This document shows, in pieces, positions 19,366 through 31,595 of a DNA stretch of 64,000 nt (position 1 is the first letter of the stretch; every line of letters begins with the position of its first letter). The position numbers and the translations under genes were made by a program. Source of the DNA: Jaminaea rosea (Eukaryota; Basidiomycota; Exobasidiomycetes; Microstromatales); NCBI RefSeq assembly GCF_003144245.1, contig NW_020289978.1, forward strand, positions 310,001 through 374,000, given 5' to 3'. The notes under the pieces are model-generated. The model saw nothing but the letters and a program-made list of their open reading frames with translations, did not search any database and was not told the DNA's origin.

Positions 19366-20259
19366 GCTGTTGGTGATGGGTGGGAGAAAGGGCGTGGATG
19401 GAAGAGAAAGGAAGATGGAGTGCGACGATGCGAGACCCACGGGTGAAGGGTCGGCGGCAAGAGCGGCGATGTCGGCGAGGGCGGCGGAGGTAGAGGGCGT
19501 CACGCGTTGCTCGTCGTTGTTCGTCGCCGTCGGCGTCACCGTCGTTGTTATTTGGCTTTGGTTGACGCGAAGGCTGTGCAAATTGCGGCTCTGCCCACCC
19601 ACACCACTATACAGCCTATACTGACGCTAATGGCCGTGGATGCTGACGCAACGTATGGGCAATATCCACCCAAGTCCGGGCGCGGACTACTGAGCCCGTC
19701 GTCAACCGAGCTGCGTGGTGATGGTGACGATGACGACGCCGAGAGGGCGGAGCAGTCAGAGCGGTGCTGAGCAGGTAAAGCGTGCAGTCGGCCGTAAGGC
19801 GGGTACCTATAGCCGTAGATGGTGCGGCGAGTGGGAATTCGTCGCCGGCGGAGCGGAGCGGAGTGTTCTGACCTCTGACGAGGATGGGCTGAAGGGCTCA
19901 CGACGACCGGTGGGAAAAGAATAGGTAAGACCGTATCAAGGTGGGTGGTTGAGGATGCTGGGACAGAAGGAGAAGAAGAAATGCGGCCGGGGCAAGAAAG
20001 GTTGATGGAGTGATGCGATGATTAGCCGGTTGACGGCACGCACGCACCGTCGTCTAGGACGAGGACGACGTCGGACAGACGGGGAAATGGCCGCCGAGTC
20101 GAGTCGAGACGTCAAAGGACCCGGAAGAGGCAGACGAGGCGAGACGCAGGCGGATTCAAGGTTTCCATTCATCCATCCCGAGTCACTACCACACCACAAC
20201 TCATCCTTCAGCGAACTCGCCCGCGCAGAGTGGGGAGGACGACCATCAACGCCTCGTCC
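19366..20259. promoter_or_regulatory. Divergent F-box/HDAC promoter region
   Basis: This 894-base region lies between divergent start codons, including a stretch (19366-19602) where the F-box frame stays open. It contains an ACGCGT at 19502-19507. Overlapping small frames on both strands carry no recognisable motif. It probably contains both promoters and 5' leaders. Confidence 0.35.
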
Positions 20260-21768
20260 ATGGTCGTCCTCAATTTTGACTCTGCAGCGTCGTCTTCGTC
20301 ATCATCTCCTGATACGAGGACGTTCGCTGCCACGCCCTTCTGGGAGGGCGACCCGCAAGCCCTTCTTCAGGATAGCAGCCATGTCCAGCCTCACTCGAGA
20401 GAGCGGGTGAGCTATTACTTCCCAAAAGGGGTCGGAGAATATCACTATGGCATGCTACATCCGATGAAGCCGGCTAGACTTACCTTGACCAATCGTGAGT
20501 ATTGGCTCGCTCTTGCCCCTACTGCGCTGGAAAGTCCTCTCTGCTCACCTGTTTCTCATCCATCCTCGCTCTCAGGCCTAGTCTTAGGGTATGGCCTACA
20601 AGATCACATGCAATGCTTTACGCCCACGGCCGCCACGCGTCAAGAGCTAGAAGACTTCCACGACGAAGAGTACATTGAGTTCCTCAGCACGGTCACCCCC
20701 TCAACCCCGCCCACGGCCTCCTTCACCAAGTTCAACTTTGCAGACGACTGCCCCATTTTCGACGGCATGTACGACTTCTGTCGCTCCTATGCCGGCGCCT
20801 CCTTGGCAGCAGCCCGCAAGCTGGCCTCCGGGTCAACGGACATAGCCATCAATTGGAGTGGGGGTCTCCACCATGCCAAGAAGGGAGAGGCGAGCGGATT
20901 TTGCTACGTCAACGACATTGTGCTGGCAATTCTGCAACTCCTCAGGTATCATGCGCGGGTGCTGTACATCGACATCGATATTCACCACGGAGACGGAGTG
21001 CAGGAGGCCTTTTACAACTCGAATCGAGTGATGACCGTGTCGTTCCACAAATACGGCAATGATTTCTTTCCCTGCACCGGAGCGCTCAGTGAAGTCGGGA
21101 TGGGGCTGGGCAAGCACTTCTGCTTGAATGTCCCGCTGCAAGACGGAATCGACGATGCCGGGTACGTAGGGTTGTTCAAGAGCGTCATGGAACGGACGAT
21201 CGATACATTCCGCCCAGCCTCAATCGTGCTGCAGTGCGGTGCCGACTCGCTAGGGTTGGACAGGCTAGGATGCTTCAATCTGAGCATCGCAGCTCATGGC
21301 GAATGCGTGCGCTTCATCAAGTCCTTTGGCCTGCCTCTGCTCGTACTGGGCGGGGGTGGCTACACAATCCGCAACGTGGCTCGTTGCTGGGCTTACGAGA
21401 CTAGTGTCCTCACAGGCACGACAGTACCCGACGCCCTCCCACACACGCCTTACGACGACTTCTTCCTCCCCTCGAAGCGCCTGCACGAGAACATGCCTGG
21501 CATGCCTGGAGGAGGAGCGTCGGCCGCTTTTGGAGGGAGTGGCGGGCTGGGCTTTGCTGGTGGGGGAGGGATTGGTGGCGGAGGAGGGGGCCGCGTGGAG
21601 AATCAAAATACTCGTGCCAGCTTGGAGAAGATACGAGTCAAGATCATGGAGGAGTTGCGCTACTTGCATGGAGCGCCGAGTGTGCAGATGCAGGAATTGC
21701 CTCCGGGAGATCTCGCTGGGAAGTGGCTCGAGGAGGAGGATGTGAGGGATCCGAGGGAGGATAAGTGA
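20260..21768 (+). CDS. HOS2: Class I histone deacetylase, Hos2/HDAC3 type
   Basis: The enzyme removes acetyl groups from histone lysines; Hos2/HDAC3 proteins work in Set3/SMRT-like complexes. Exons are 20260-20494 and 20576-21768, giving 475 residues. The 81-base intron (GTGAGT...CAG) is a multiple of three and stop-free, so the frame reads straight through; removing it restores LTNRLVLGYGL of the family. Catalytic landmarks are present: [41 protein letters not shown] and [10 protein letters not shown]. The wording ([20 protein letters not shown]) is closest to HDAC3/Hos2. Two oddities: the near-invariant FFPGTGD loop reads FFPCTGA (Cys245), and a Gly-rich insert of about 35 residues precedes [13 protein letters not shown]. 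Confidence 0.9.
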   Translation: MVVLNFDSAASSSSSSPDTRTFAATPFWEGDPQALLQDSSHVQPHSRERVSYYFPKGVGEYHYGMLHPMKPARLTLTNREYWLALAPTALESPLCSPVSHPSSLSGLVLGYGLQDHMQCFTPTAATRQELEDFHDEEYIEFLSTVTPSTPPTASFTKFNFADDCPIFDGMYDFCRSYAGASLAAARKLASGSTDIAINWSGGLHHAKKGEASGFCYVNDIVLAILQLLRYHARVLYIDIDIHHGDGVQEAFYNSNRVMTVSFHKYGNDFFPCTGALSEVGMGLGKHFCLNVPLQDGIDDAGYVGLFKSVMERTIDTFRPASIVLQCGADSLGLDRLGCFNLSIAAHGECVRFIKSFGLPLLVLGGGGYTIRNVARCWAYETSVLTGTTVPDALPHTPYDDFFLPSKRLHENMPGMPGGGASAAFGGSGGLGFAGGGGIGGGGGGRVENQNTRASLEKIRVKIMEELRYLHGAPSVQMQELPPGDLAGKWLEEEDVRDPREDK

Positions 21769-21982
21769 GAGAGGGGAGCAGGAGGATGCGAGGTTGTGTA
21801 CCTTGTTCTGTTGTACTGATACCACAATCAATGCTCTCTTGATATTGACTCGATCGATCAGATCATTAGACGTGCAACTTGAACGACTGCTGTGCTACAC
21901 TGTGTGAAACGGCATGGTACGGTATGAAGACGACGGCCGACGCGATTGCATCCCTCTCCCCCTCTCCTGTCCTCGCATCTCA

Positions 21983-23863
21983 CTACCACTGCTCGTCCTC
22001 CGGCGCCAAGTACGGCTCTCCATCCTCCTCTCTATAGAGCTGGAGTTGTTGCGCCTTGACATCCAATCTATACAGCTCATGAGTCTCAATGTACTTGATG
22101 ACAGAATTGGGCAGCAGGTACTTGATACTCTGCCCTCTCCTCACGAACAATCTGACTTTACTGCTCGAGATATCGTTGTAAATCGTCTGCTTGACCACGC
22201 GCAGATTACGGCGATAGCGCCAGAGCAAGTCGTGGGAGAGGAGGAAGCTCCACACATCTGCGCCCGTGCGTTCGACGATCATGCAGCCGTATCGTCCGAG
22301 AATGTGGTGCAAGTCCGCATCTGCCCATACGCCCGGCTCGCCCATAGATTGAATGAGATCCCCGCCTGCGAGGAGCATGATCTTGACACGTCGACGACGC
22401 CCGTCAGACATGAGGACGCCCCGCTCTGGATGGCGTGGCTGTGCCGAGGTAGACGCGGAGGTGGATGCCGCTGGGGATGTAACTCGCGAGCCGTTTGCCG
22501 AAGCTGATCCTGCTGAGGGCGCGAGTGGTCCATTGATCTCATGCTCAAAGTGGTCAAGCACAACAGCCGTGCGCTGATATTCGTCCTGCAAACTCTCCCA
22601 CGCATCCACCATGAGCCATGTTGACGTCTTCTCGACGGCCAGCTCGCACATTCTGACGCGATGCTTAGCTTGCGCCAGCCCAGCTTTGCGGTAATGGTCA
22701 CTGACGGGTGAGTAATAACCCGCGAGTAGCTCGTATTTCCCGCTCTCGATGACTTGGTCTTTGGCCATCTCAAAGATGCGCAGATGCAGATAGGTCGGCG
22801 GAGAAAAAGAACCGCACGCTACGATGACGAGGGGGATCTTGGACTCGTCGCGCATCTGGAGAGGAAGGCGATGCCGCGGGAAGCTGTAGTCTGCCTTGAG
22901 CTGGCTCTGCACCGGCACGACGTCGGCTTCACTACTTGATGCTCCGCTTGGGTTGCCAAGAACGTAGCCGTGCCCATCACCGTCAACTTCTTGGTCTGGT
23001 TCGTGCTGGTGATTGAGGCCATCGACATCATCCGTCAACTGAGTGAGGAGAGGGCGACCTTCCGAATAGCCAGCGCTGGTGCTGCGGCCCAATGAATGAC
23101 CTGGCGGCAGGGAAGACACAGATGACGGGGCTGTTGAGGTCGAGGCATCTCGCTGCAATTGAGTCGACGAGGCGCTGCTCATCCGCCTTCTGCCGTCGAG
23201 CTCCCAGTTGGGGACATCGCGGTCCAGCGCGCCTGAAGGCCTGTCAGCGCTGCTCTGTGATGAGGATGCCGTGGGTGTAGAAGGCGATGGGAAGTCACGG
23301 AGGGCATGGCCATTCGACTGCCTCGATTTGCTTCCTTGACGACTGTGCTGAGCCGCCATACTATCAGCGTCGGCTGCACCGTATTGAGCTCGGGCGAGGG
23401 GACTCGTTGTGTTAGAGCCCTTCTGCGATGATCCGGCGCCTTGCTCTGCTAATTGTCGTCCAGCTTGGTCCAGCTTATCTTGGTCGGCGGGCCCCGATCC
23501 GATAGGTACGCCAGTGAAAGGTGGGCTGTCGAGGTGGTACGAGTCTACGCTCAGAGCTGCAAATTTGAGCGACGAAGGCGCGTGAGGACCCGATGCGGAG
23601 TCTGTCATACGGATGGCAGGCTGGCCAGGCGGTAGTGATGACTGCGCCGCGGGCTGCCGTGATGACAGTGAGGATGATGTGGTGTTGACGCTACTGTTGG
23701 TTCCAGAGGTGGAGGAAGACTGGGTCTGAGCACTGTGCTGCGAGACGAGATTACGATGCTACGAGGATGTTTCAATGAGATTAGCGTGATGTATGGTGCG
23801 ATACCTTGCGCGGATCAGCCCGCGAATGCTCACATCTGGTTCAGATGACGTTGATGAAGCCAT
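21983..23863 (-). CDS. NMA1: Nicotinamide mononucleotide adenylyltransferase
   Basis: The enzyme joins NMN (or nicotinate mononucleotide) to AMP to form NAD (or its acid form), the last shared step of NAD synthesis. My model has a 30-base first exon (23834-23863, MASSTSSEPD), a 96-base intron with a GTGAGC donor and GCAG acceptor, and exon 2 at 21983-23737, giving 594 residues. A simpler start at the ATG at 23608 is also possible. Residues 1 to about 310 are Ser/Gln/Asp-rich and disordered, a large extension over yeast Nma1 (about 400 residues). The nucleotidyltransferase motif GSFSPPTYLHL is at 319-329, matching the (H/T)xGH-type site, and the ISSSKVR signature at 533-539. It is divergent from RTF2 across 299 bases. 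Confidence 0.92.
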
Positions 23864-24162
23864 TGATGCCAAGACGATGGTGCAGTTGCAAATGGGTGCT
23901 GGTATTGCCCCCTTCGCCAGAGATGATGATGAAAGAGGGACGAGGAAATGAATCTCTGGCAGGCGGCAGGCACCCTTGACTCGCTCCTCGCCGTCCGTCT
24001 CTGCCCGCCAATCAACGGATGTCAAGTCCGCACGCACTCGGCAGCGGCCCCGCCCCGCCTTGGGCCTGCAATCTGCGAGCTGCACCTCTGTCCGTCCGTC
24101 GCTGGCTTCAGTAGCGATTTCTTTTGCTTCTACCTATCGCCCTAAACCGACTCAGCGCCACC

Positions 24163-25287
24163 ATGGGTAATGACGGAGGGTCTATCGCTCGTCGTGATGA
24201 GCTTGTCAAGGTCAAAGTAGGCAAGCCAGTTCAGGAGGCTGCCAGACAGAGGCGAGCGCGATGGTCTACTTGCGCTCTGTCCAAGAAGCCCCTCAAGCAG
24301 CCAGTCGTGGCGGATGGCTTGGGCAGGATGTACAACAAGGAGGCCCTTGTCAATTGGCTCATTCAAAGCAAGGTCAATGACGCCAAGGGAGTCAAGGATG
24401 AGGCAGGTGCGAATATGTCGCATGTTAGGAAGCTCAAGGTGAGTAGCCGCGACCAAACATGCGACAAGTGATGTAGTTCAGCCAGCTGATGCTTTAAACC
24501 CTGCCTGGGACAGGATGTCACCGAGCTCAAGCTGCACGATAATCCAGCGGCAAACATTCCCAAGAATGGACAAAACGGCAGCAATGGCCACCAAAACTCG
24601 GATGACGAGCAATTGCCCGCCCCCTTTGCCTGCCCGCTCACCGGTCGACCTATGAACGGCTCACACCGCTTCGTCTTCATTCGCGCGGCAGGGAGCGGCG
24701 CAGTGATGAGTGAGTCTGGTCTCAAGGCCGTGCTGGGCTCCTCCTCGTCTTCATCCTCATCGAACGCGTCGGCGAAGGCCACCTGCCCGATCACTTCTGC
24801 AACATTCGAGCCAGGGTACATCGCCCTCAAGGCTCCAGCTTCCTCTTCGTCAAGTAGTAGCGCCGTCGCTCCGCTCACAGCATCCAATGTCGCCGACGTG
24901 ATTCCACTGAACCCGGTACCGGAGGAGGAGGTGATATTGCGAGCGGTACTGCAAGCATCTACCGCGACGGGCAAAAAGGAGAAGAAGAATGGCAAGAGGA
25001 AGAACGGTGATGAGGCGGCAACGGGCGCGGAGGACCGCGAGGCCAAAGGCGAGAAGCGTCCTTCGCCTCCCTCAGCGACGATGGTTGACGAAGCTGCACG
25101 AGCAAAGAGAAAGCGCAAAGAGGTCGATGAGGAAGCGAGCCAGTCCCGACGCTCCGTTTCACCGCCTTCTGCGTCATCAGCCACAAAGGCGGCAGCAGCC
25201 TCGATTGCGGCTAGGGCGGCGAGGGAGGCGAGGGAACGGGAGAGACCGATGAGCGCCAATGTGCTGAAGGGCATTTACGGCAAGTAG
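24163..25287 (+). CDS. RTF2: Replication termination factor Rtf2
   Basis: Exons are 24163-24438 and 24514-25287, giving 349 residues. The start has a textbook context, CCACCATGG. The N-terminus MGNDGGSIARRDELVK is the hallmark opening of Rtf2 proteins. A RING-like half-zinc domain follows (WSTCALSKKPLKQPVVADGLGRMYNKEALVNWLI), and a second such half is in exon 2 (FACPLTGRPMNGSHRFVFI, then CPITSATFEPGYIALK). The C-terminal half is Lys/Ala-rich and disordered. Rtf2 stabilises paused replication forks in fission yeast, and its human relative is removed from stalled forks. It also links to splicing in some species. Nuclear location is inferred from the basic tail. Confidence 0.93.
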
Positions 25288-25397
25288 CGAGAGCGATGGC
25301 GAGCTTTCCTTGAAGAAGTGGGTTGGAACGCGGAGGCGGCTTGCTCAATTGTACAGTAGCAATGACATTCGACGACACGCACCCCCTATTACTCGGC

Positions 25398-27348
25398 TTA
25401 CTTTCCCCCCTTGCTCCTCTCCTTCTTCTTCATCTTCCCCGCCACCTTCTTCAAATCCACGGCAGCAGCCGCACCACTCGCCTTGCCCTTAATCTCGTCC
25501 CTCTTCTTTTGCTTCTTCGCAAGCCTCTTGGCCTGCCTGGCGGGATCGTTGCGCTTCAGCTCCAGGCGAGCAAGATCAGCTGCCGTGCGGGGTTGCGCGG
25601 GTGAAGGGTTGGCGATAATGCCACTGGCGGAGGTGCCGGGAGCGGTAGTGGTCTTGGCTTTCTTCGATGGTGTGCCATTGACGTCCCCGGCTGCACTGGC
25701 CTTGGCAATGCGGCGCTGTGTTGACGGTGAGCTGCCTCCAGGGGTAGGAGCGCCCATTGAGCGACGTCGCTTCGTGTCTTTGCGCTGTGGGGTTGCGGTG
25801 GTCCGCGATGCATTCTCCCCCTCATCATTGTCACTATCAGCAGTCCTCTCCTTCCTCTTGCCCTTTTGTCCCTGTCCCCCGGCATTGCCCTTACATCTCG
25901 ACAACCTCAGCCCTCTCTTGTTGAGCTTCAGCCTCCTTTTGAAGTCCACCCTGCCACCACTCTCCGTCCTGCCGTCGTTGATACCACCACTTCCGCCGGG
26001 GCGAGCAGCAGAAAGAAAGGCCTCGTCCGCCTCGTAGACAGCCATCAGCTCATCAACGCAGGCCTCGTCCAGAAAGCGCACGTATCCGAAGCCTTTACCC
26101 ATTTGCGTGGCTGCATCACGGATCAGGCGAACGGATTGTACCCATGTCTTGCGAGCGAAAGATCTTGATGAGCTTGCGTCAGCGTCGCCATCTGCTGCGG
26201 CTTGTTCAAACGGCGGGAGAGAGGCAAGAGCCTTACTGCGCTCCTCATGGCCAGCGCCTTGCAGCAATGAAGCAGCCAACGGGGGCTCCCCGCGCTCCTG
26301 TCGCAGGACCTCTTCAAGTGCGGCGCGTAGCTCTTCCTCGTCTGCCTCGAAGTCGAGATTGCCAACAAAGAGCGTCTTCGCCTGGTCGTCTCGTCTATTA
26401 TTCCCACCCGCCAGGATGCGAGCAAGGGACTGCATCTCAGTGGTAGTCCAGGAAGACGAGGAGGCGAGCACGCCCTCCAATCCTGATTGTACGAGATCTG
26501 CCAGCGGCAGTGGTTGAACGAGGTCGACACGCAGGTGACGTCCCTCAAAGAGCGTCTCGTCCAGCTGTGATGCCAGCAGGGCGGCCAGTACGGGCGGTGT
26601 GACCTTGCTCGCTTTGACTTCGCTTGACCCATTGGGCAGACTGGCCAACGCTGTCCTATCCTTCTCGCTTACTGACGACAGCGTCACGTAGGCATTGACG
26701 CTCTTGGCCTTCTCGTTGATCTCCTGATTGATGTAGGCCACCTTCCTCTTCTGCTTCGCGTTCAGCCACACATTCGCCGGCCCCTTTCCCTCCTCCGCTG
26801 CTTGCTTCCTCGCCACTGCATCCGCAAAGGCTCTGCTGCGGTTGCGACGCTTCTCATTGGCGGCTGCGTCTGCTCCTGATTCGGCGGCGTAGTCCATTGT
26901 TGGGCGGGAGAAGGCGACTGAGCGGAAGCGGATGGCTTCAATGCGGGTGATGGACGGATAGGGGGAGTGAGAGATGACGTGCCTCTTGAGCTGGTTGGTA
27001 AGATGGCGTTCGGATGAGTGCAGAACGATGTCGATGGGGAGATTACCGATGAAAATCGTGCGCTGGTCCCTTATGAGGGGAGTCTCGGCCGCTCGCTCTT
27101 CCAGCTTACGACGGACCCTTGCTTGGCCGGCAGCGCCCGCGAGGGTCTCATGGAGGGGTGGAGAAGCATCGCTGTCCAGCTCACTGGAGCTTTCCACGTC
27201 GTCATGACCGCCTGCCTCCTCGTCATCGTCATCGTCGTCATCGCTGCCGGCGTCGTCAATGTCATCTGCATCTTCGCCCTCACGAAGACCCAATCCCTGC
27301 TCCTCCATCTCGCGCTCAATGTCTGACATGGCCAAGGAGGCATCATCA

Positions 27349-27386
<38 letters not shown>

Positions 27387-27632
27387 TGAGCTGCTCTCAT
27401 CACCGACAGCTTCCTGCTTGACCTCTGCAGCTTTTGTCTTTGCCTTCTTGGCCTGGGACGACGCTGCAACAGCTTGTGATGTGGAAGCAGCTGGCTGGAC
27501 GGCCTTGGAGAAGAGAGCATCGAGCTCTGGGTCGAACTCGGGCTTGAGTGCGACAGGAAGAGAAGCAGTACTACCCTCCTGCACAGCCACTTTCCCGCCA
27601 TTTGACTTCTTCTTCTTGCCGTCTTTGCCCAT
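25398..27632 (-). CDS. NOP12: Nucleolar RNA-binding protein Nop12
   Basis: A single exon encodes 744 residues from the ATG at 27632 (MGKDGKKKKS). It is acidic and disordered at first, with an Asp run from a (TCG)n tract near 27350-27388. Two RRMs follow: one starting near residue 192 (TIFIGNLPIDI) with a long internal insertion of helical, charged sequence, and a second starting near 420 (TLFVGNLDFEAD, then GFGYVRFLDEACVDELM). The C-terminus is Lys-rich with many KKxK clusters, a likely nucleolar signal. The order and the split first RRM match Nop12/RBM34, which helps 25S rRNA maturation in the large ribosomal subunit pathway. It is divergent from RNR1 and convergent with RTF2. Confidence 0.88.
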
Positions 27633-27670
27633 GGTCACCGAAGTAGATGGAGTTGGTGGTGATGGTATAG

Positions 27671-27695
27671 GTCAAGTCAAGTCAAGCCAAGCCAA
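27671..27695. repeat. Pentamer array GTCAA/GCCAA
   Basis: Three GTCAA copies and two GCCAA copies lie head-to-tail just upstream of the NOP12 start, in the divergent region shared with RNR1. Confidence 0.85.
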
Positions 27696-27898
27696 GCCGC
27701 CTTCTCTGCGTCCGGCCAAAATCTCAAAGTGAATTCGCATCCTCTGAGTCGGCCTCGTTTCTCTCTCCGCCCTTGGTCTCTGTGGCTTGCCCTCCCCTTG
27801 CCTGGCCTTTGCCTGCCGTTCCGTCTCGATTTTCCTGCTCCGACGCTCTCCGTCGTCCGCCCGCCTCGGCCTTGAGATTGAAGCGCGTCTCGAGTCCA

Positions 27899-27904
27899 AC
27901 GCGT
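27899..27904. promoter_or_regulatory. Candidate MluI cell-cycle box upstream of RNR1
   Basis: A perfect palindromic ACGCGT lies about 160 bases before the RNR1 start. Ribonucleotide reductase genes are classic MBF targets in budding and fission yeast. Only one copy is present, and the hexamer occurs elsewhere in the window, including in coding sequence, so chance is a serious alternative. Confidence 0.3.
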
Positions 27905-28063
27905 AGAGAGGCAGATCGATCTGCGTGGCTGCGAAGAGCAAAGGCCCATAAAGTAGGAGATCGCGTCGTCGACGGCTTCCCTTCCTCTTTCCCTCATCAA
28001 CAACACCCTACGCCCTACTCCTTTTCCTCTCACCGTGTATCGCCCTCTACTATAGGCTACACG

Positions 28064-31000
28064 ATGTACGTCTACAAGAGAGACGGCCGAAAGGAGACGG
28101 TGAGTGCTCAGCAAGGTGGCGACTCAGCGCGTTGCCCATCATCACCAGCGACGAAATCGACAATGGCAAGTCGCGCATATGTGATGTCGTGCTCACACGT
28201 CCACCCTCGCTCCTCTCTACGCCTTGACAGATCCGCTTTGACAAGGTCACAGCCCGTATCGGCAAGCTCTGCTACGGTCTTGACACCAACGTGAGTCCTC
28301 AGACGCGAGCCTAGGCCATCATCATCATCACCACCACAATCAACCTTCTCGGACAAGGTCACGCGACGCGACTTGATGCTGACTATTGTGCTCTTGACCT
28401 TCACTTCACTCAGTATGTCGACCACTACGAGGTGGCCAAGAAGGTGAGCCCGCAGCGCCGTGTATAGCGGCTCCCCATCATGGCTTGTGCTCATTACCAC
28501 TATTCTTCCGCCCTCCGCCCACGCCGCCTCTTCCTCCGCCGTGCCCACTAGGTCATCGACGGCATCTACGCAGGCGTGACGACCGTCGAGCTCGACAACC
28601 TCGCCGCAGAGACGGCAGCCTACAAGACGACTACCCACCCCGACTATGCTGTCCTTGCAGCGCGTATCGCCATCTCGAACCTGCACAAGGAGACGCGCAA
28701 GACGTTCAGCGCCGTCGTCCAGGACCTTTTCGAGTACGTCAACCCGAAGAACAACAAGCACAGCCCCATGATCTCAAAGGACACGTACGACGCTGTCATG
28801 GCGAACAAGGAGGCTCTTGATGGCGCTATCATCTACGAGCGCGACTTCCACTACGTGAGTTGCTGCGCGTGGCAAAAGCGGTGGCCTTGAGACTCAGCCT
28901 CACCTGCTCACGCCACCATCATGACCCTCGTCCCGCCTATCACAGAACTTCTTCGGCTTCAAGACCCTTGAGCGATCATACCTTCTCCGCATCAACGGGC
29001 GTGTCGCTGAGCGCCCGCAGCACATGCTCATGCGCGTTGCTGTCGGTATCCACGGCCACGACATCGAGTCGGCCATCGAGACCTACAACCTCATGTCCCA
29101 GAAAACCTTTACGCACGCCAGGTGAGCGCCGGAATCCCTACTTCAGAGCACTGAGACAGTTGCTGACTACCATCTGACCCCTCCCTCTCTCGCGCAGCCC
29201 CACGCTCTTCAACGCCGGCACTCCTCACCCCCAGCTCTCCTCATGCTTCCTCGTTACCATGAAGGACGACTCAATCGAGGGCATCTACGACACGCTCAAG
29301 ACCTGCGCCATGATCTCAAAGACTGCTGGCGGTATCGGCTTGAACATTCACAACATCCGCGCGACCGGCTCCTACATCGCCGGGACCAACGGTACCTCAA
29401 ATGGTATTGTGCCCATGCTGCGAGTCTACAACAACACAGCACGCTACGTCGACCAGGGTGGCAACAAGCGTCCTGGAGCCTTTGCCATCTACGTCGAGCC
29501 TTGGCACTCTGACGTATTCGAGTTCCTAGACCTGCGCAAGAACCACGGCAAGGAGGAAGTCCGCGCCCGCGAGCTCTTCTACGCCCTCTGGATCCCGGAT
29601 CTCTTCATGAAGCGCGTCGAACAAAACGGCGAGTGGTCCCTCATGTGCCCAGCCGAGTGCCCTGGCCTTGCCGACTGCTACGGCGAGGAATTCGAGGCCC
29701 TGTACGAGAAGTACGAGCGAGAGGGACGCGTCAAGAAGACGATCAAGGCCCAAAAGCTCTGGTACGCCATCCTTGAGGCCCAGACTGAGACAGGCAACCC
29801 CTTCATGCTCTACAAGGACGCCGCAAACCGCAAGAGCAACCAGAAGAACCTCGGCGTCATCAAGTGCTCCAACCTGTGCACTGAGATCATCGAGTACAGC
29901 GCACCTGACGAGGTCGCTGTGTGCAACCTTGCTTCGATCGCCCTTCCGGCCTTCATCGACGCTCAAACCAAGACGTACGACTTCAAGAGGCTGCACGAGG
30001 TGGCCAAGGTCATCTGCAAGAACTTGAACAAGATCATCGATGTTAACTATTACCCTGTGCCCGAGGCCAAGAGGTCCAACTTCAGGCATCGCCCCATTGG
30101 TATCGGTGTCCAGGGTCTCGCCGACGCGTTCATGATCATGGGCTACCCCTTCGACTCCGCTGAGGGCAAGTGAGTTCGAAGGAGAAGGGGACCATCAGCG
30201 CAGAAGGTGATGTTTACTGACTACTCCTTAACTTCCCACCCAACCCTACTCGCGCGTCACAGGAAGCTCAACATCCAGATCTTTGAGACCATCTACCACG
30301 CTGCCCTCGAGCGCTCCTGCGAGCTGGCCGAGCGCGACGGCCCCTACGAGACGTATGAGGGCTCTCCCGCCTCTCGTGGCGAGCTGCAGTACGACCTGTG
30401 GGGCGTGACCCCCTCCGACCTTTGGGACTGGGCCGGCCTCAAGGAGAAGATTGCCAAGCACGGTCTTCGCAACTCTCTTCTCCTCGCCCCGATGCCCACG
30501 GCGTCCACGTCGCAGATCCTCGGCTTCAACGAGTGCTTCGAGCCTTACACGTCCAACATCTACACTCGCCGTGTTCTCGCGGGAGAGTTCCAGGTCGTCA
30601 ATCCCTGGCTGCTGCGCGAGCTCGTAGAGCAGGGACTGTGGGACGAGACGATGAAGAATCGCATCATTGCGCACGGTGGATCGGTGCAGAACGTGCCCGG
30701 TATCCCGGACCGTATCAAGAGACTGTACAAGTGAGTTGCGGCTGCGAGCGCATCATCGTCGTTTATGCACAGTATCTAACAACATTTTCCTCTTGTTGCC
30801 CCTCGCAGGACCGTCTGGGAGATCTCGCAGAAGACGATCATCGACATGGCCGCCGACCGCGGAGCCTTCATCTGCCAGTCGCAATCCCTCAACATTCACC
30901 TGTCCGCTCCCTCATTCGGTCAATTGACTTCCATGCACTTCTACGGCTGGCGCAAGGGACTCAAGACTGGAACCTACTACCTCCGCACCCGCCCTGCAGC

Positions 31001-31595
31001 CAACGCCATTCAGTTCACAGTGTCAGCCGAGGAGCAGGCTCTCGCCAAGGAGGCCAACCGCAAAGCCAGCAGCGCGAAGAAGGCCGTCGTCGCTCCCGGT
31101 GCCGGCAGCAGCAGCAACAGCGGTGCCTCGACTCCCTCCGGCGCCGTCCCGACCGTAGCCGTCAATGGCTCCAAGCCTCCTTCGGCAAATGGAGTTGCTG
31201 ACCTCACGGCTGGCGTGGGCCGCCTTGGTGTTGACGGCACCGTAACGGAGGATGGCCCTGGAGGCCTGAAGGCTCAACCTCCCCGCTTGTCGAATGGTGC
31301 TTCCCCCGCCAGCCCGGCGGTCAGCACCGCCTCGACCGATTCGGAGGATGCTGTTCCCGCGGCCAAGCTCTCTCCTTCCACCGCTGACGAGGCGGCGGCC
31401 ATCGCTGAGGCTAAGACAAAGGCGCAGGAGGAGGCTAGCAAGACGGCTAACATGGCTGCCAAGGCAAACGGCGCCGAGGAGGCAGACGGCGGCTTCCAGG
31501 CTGCTCTTCAGCGTCAGAGGCAGAGACAGCTTGAGGCTGATACTCTTGTGTGCTCGCTGGAGAACAAGGAAGCATGCCTCATGTGCTCAGGATGA
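28064..31595 (+). CDS. RNR1: Ribonucleoside-diphosphate reductase large subunit
   Basis: The enzyme reduces ribonucleotides to deoxyribonucleotides for DNA synthesis. Eight exons: 28064-28099, 28231-28290, 28414-28443, 28552-28854, 28946-29121, 29198-30169, 30263-30730 and 30809-31595, giving 943 residues. The first three exons are only 36, 60 and 30 bases. The ATP-cone ([29 protein letters not shown]) is followed by the catalytic barrel. Catalytic residues fall at the same numbers as in human RRM1: Cys218 (LSSCFLV), Asn427, Cys429 and Glu431 (NLCTEI), and Cys444 (VAVCNLAS). The C-terminus ends CLMCSG, the swinging thiol pair that re-reduces the active site. An Ala/Ser-rich linker of roughly 170 residues before that tail makes the protein longer than human (792) or yeast (888). 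Confidence 0.97.

Larger units (their letters stand above)
27633..28063. promoter_or_regulatory. Divergent NOP12/RNR1 promoter region
   Basis: This 431-base region separates divergent start codons. It holds a five-copy pentamer array (GTCAA/GCCAA, 27671-27695) close to the NOP12 start and one ACGCGT (27899-27904), about 160 bases upstream of the RNR1 ATG. In yeasts this hexamer is the MBF site that drives G1/S expression of RNR1 genes. Function here is inferred. Confidence 0.4.

Noticed and set aside
20230-20259. Ten-residue extension of the histone deacetylase
   Set aside because: Would start at GTG; the ATG at 20260 is the first usable start.
24363-25274. 303-codon minus-strand frame
   Set aside because: Antisense to RTF2, whose plus-strand product has clear family motifs.
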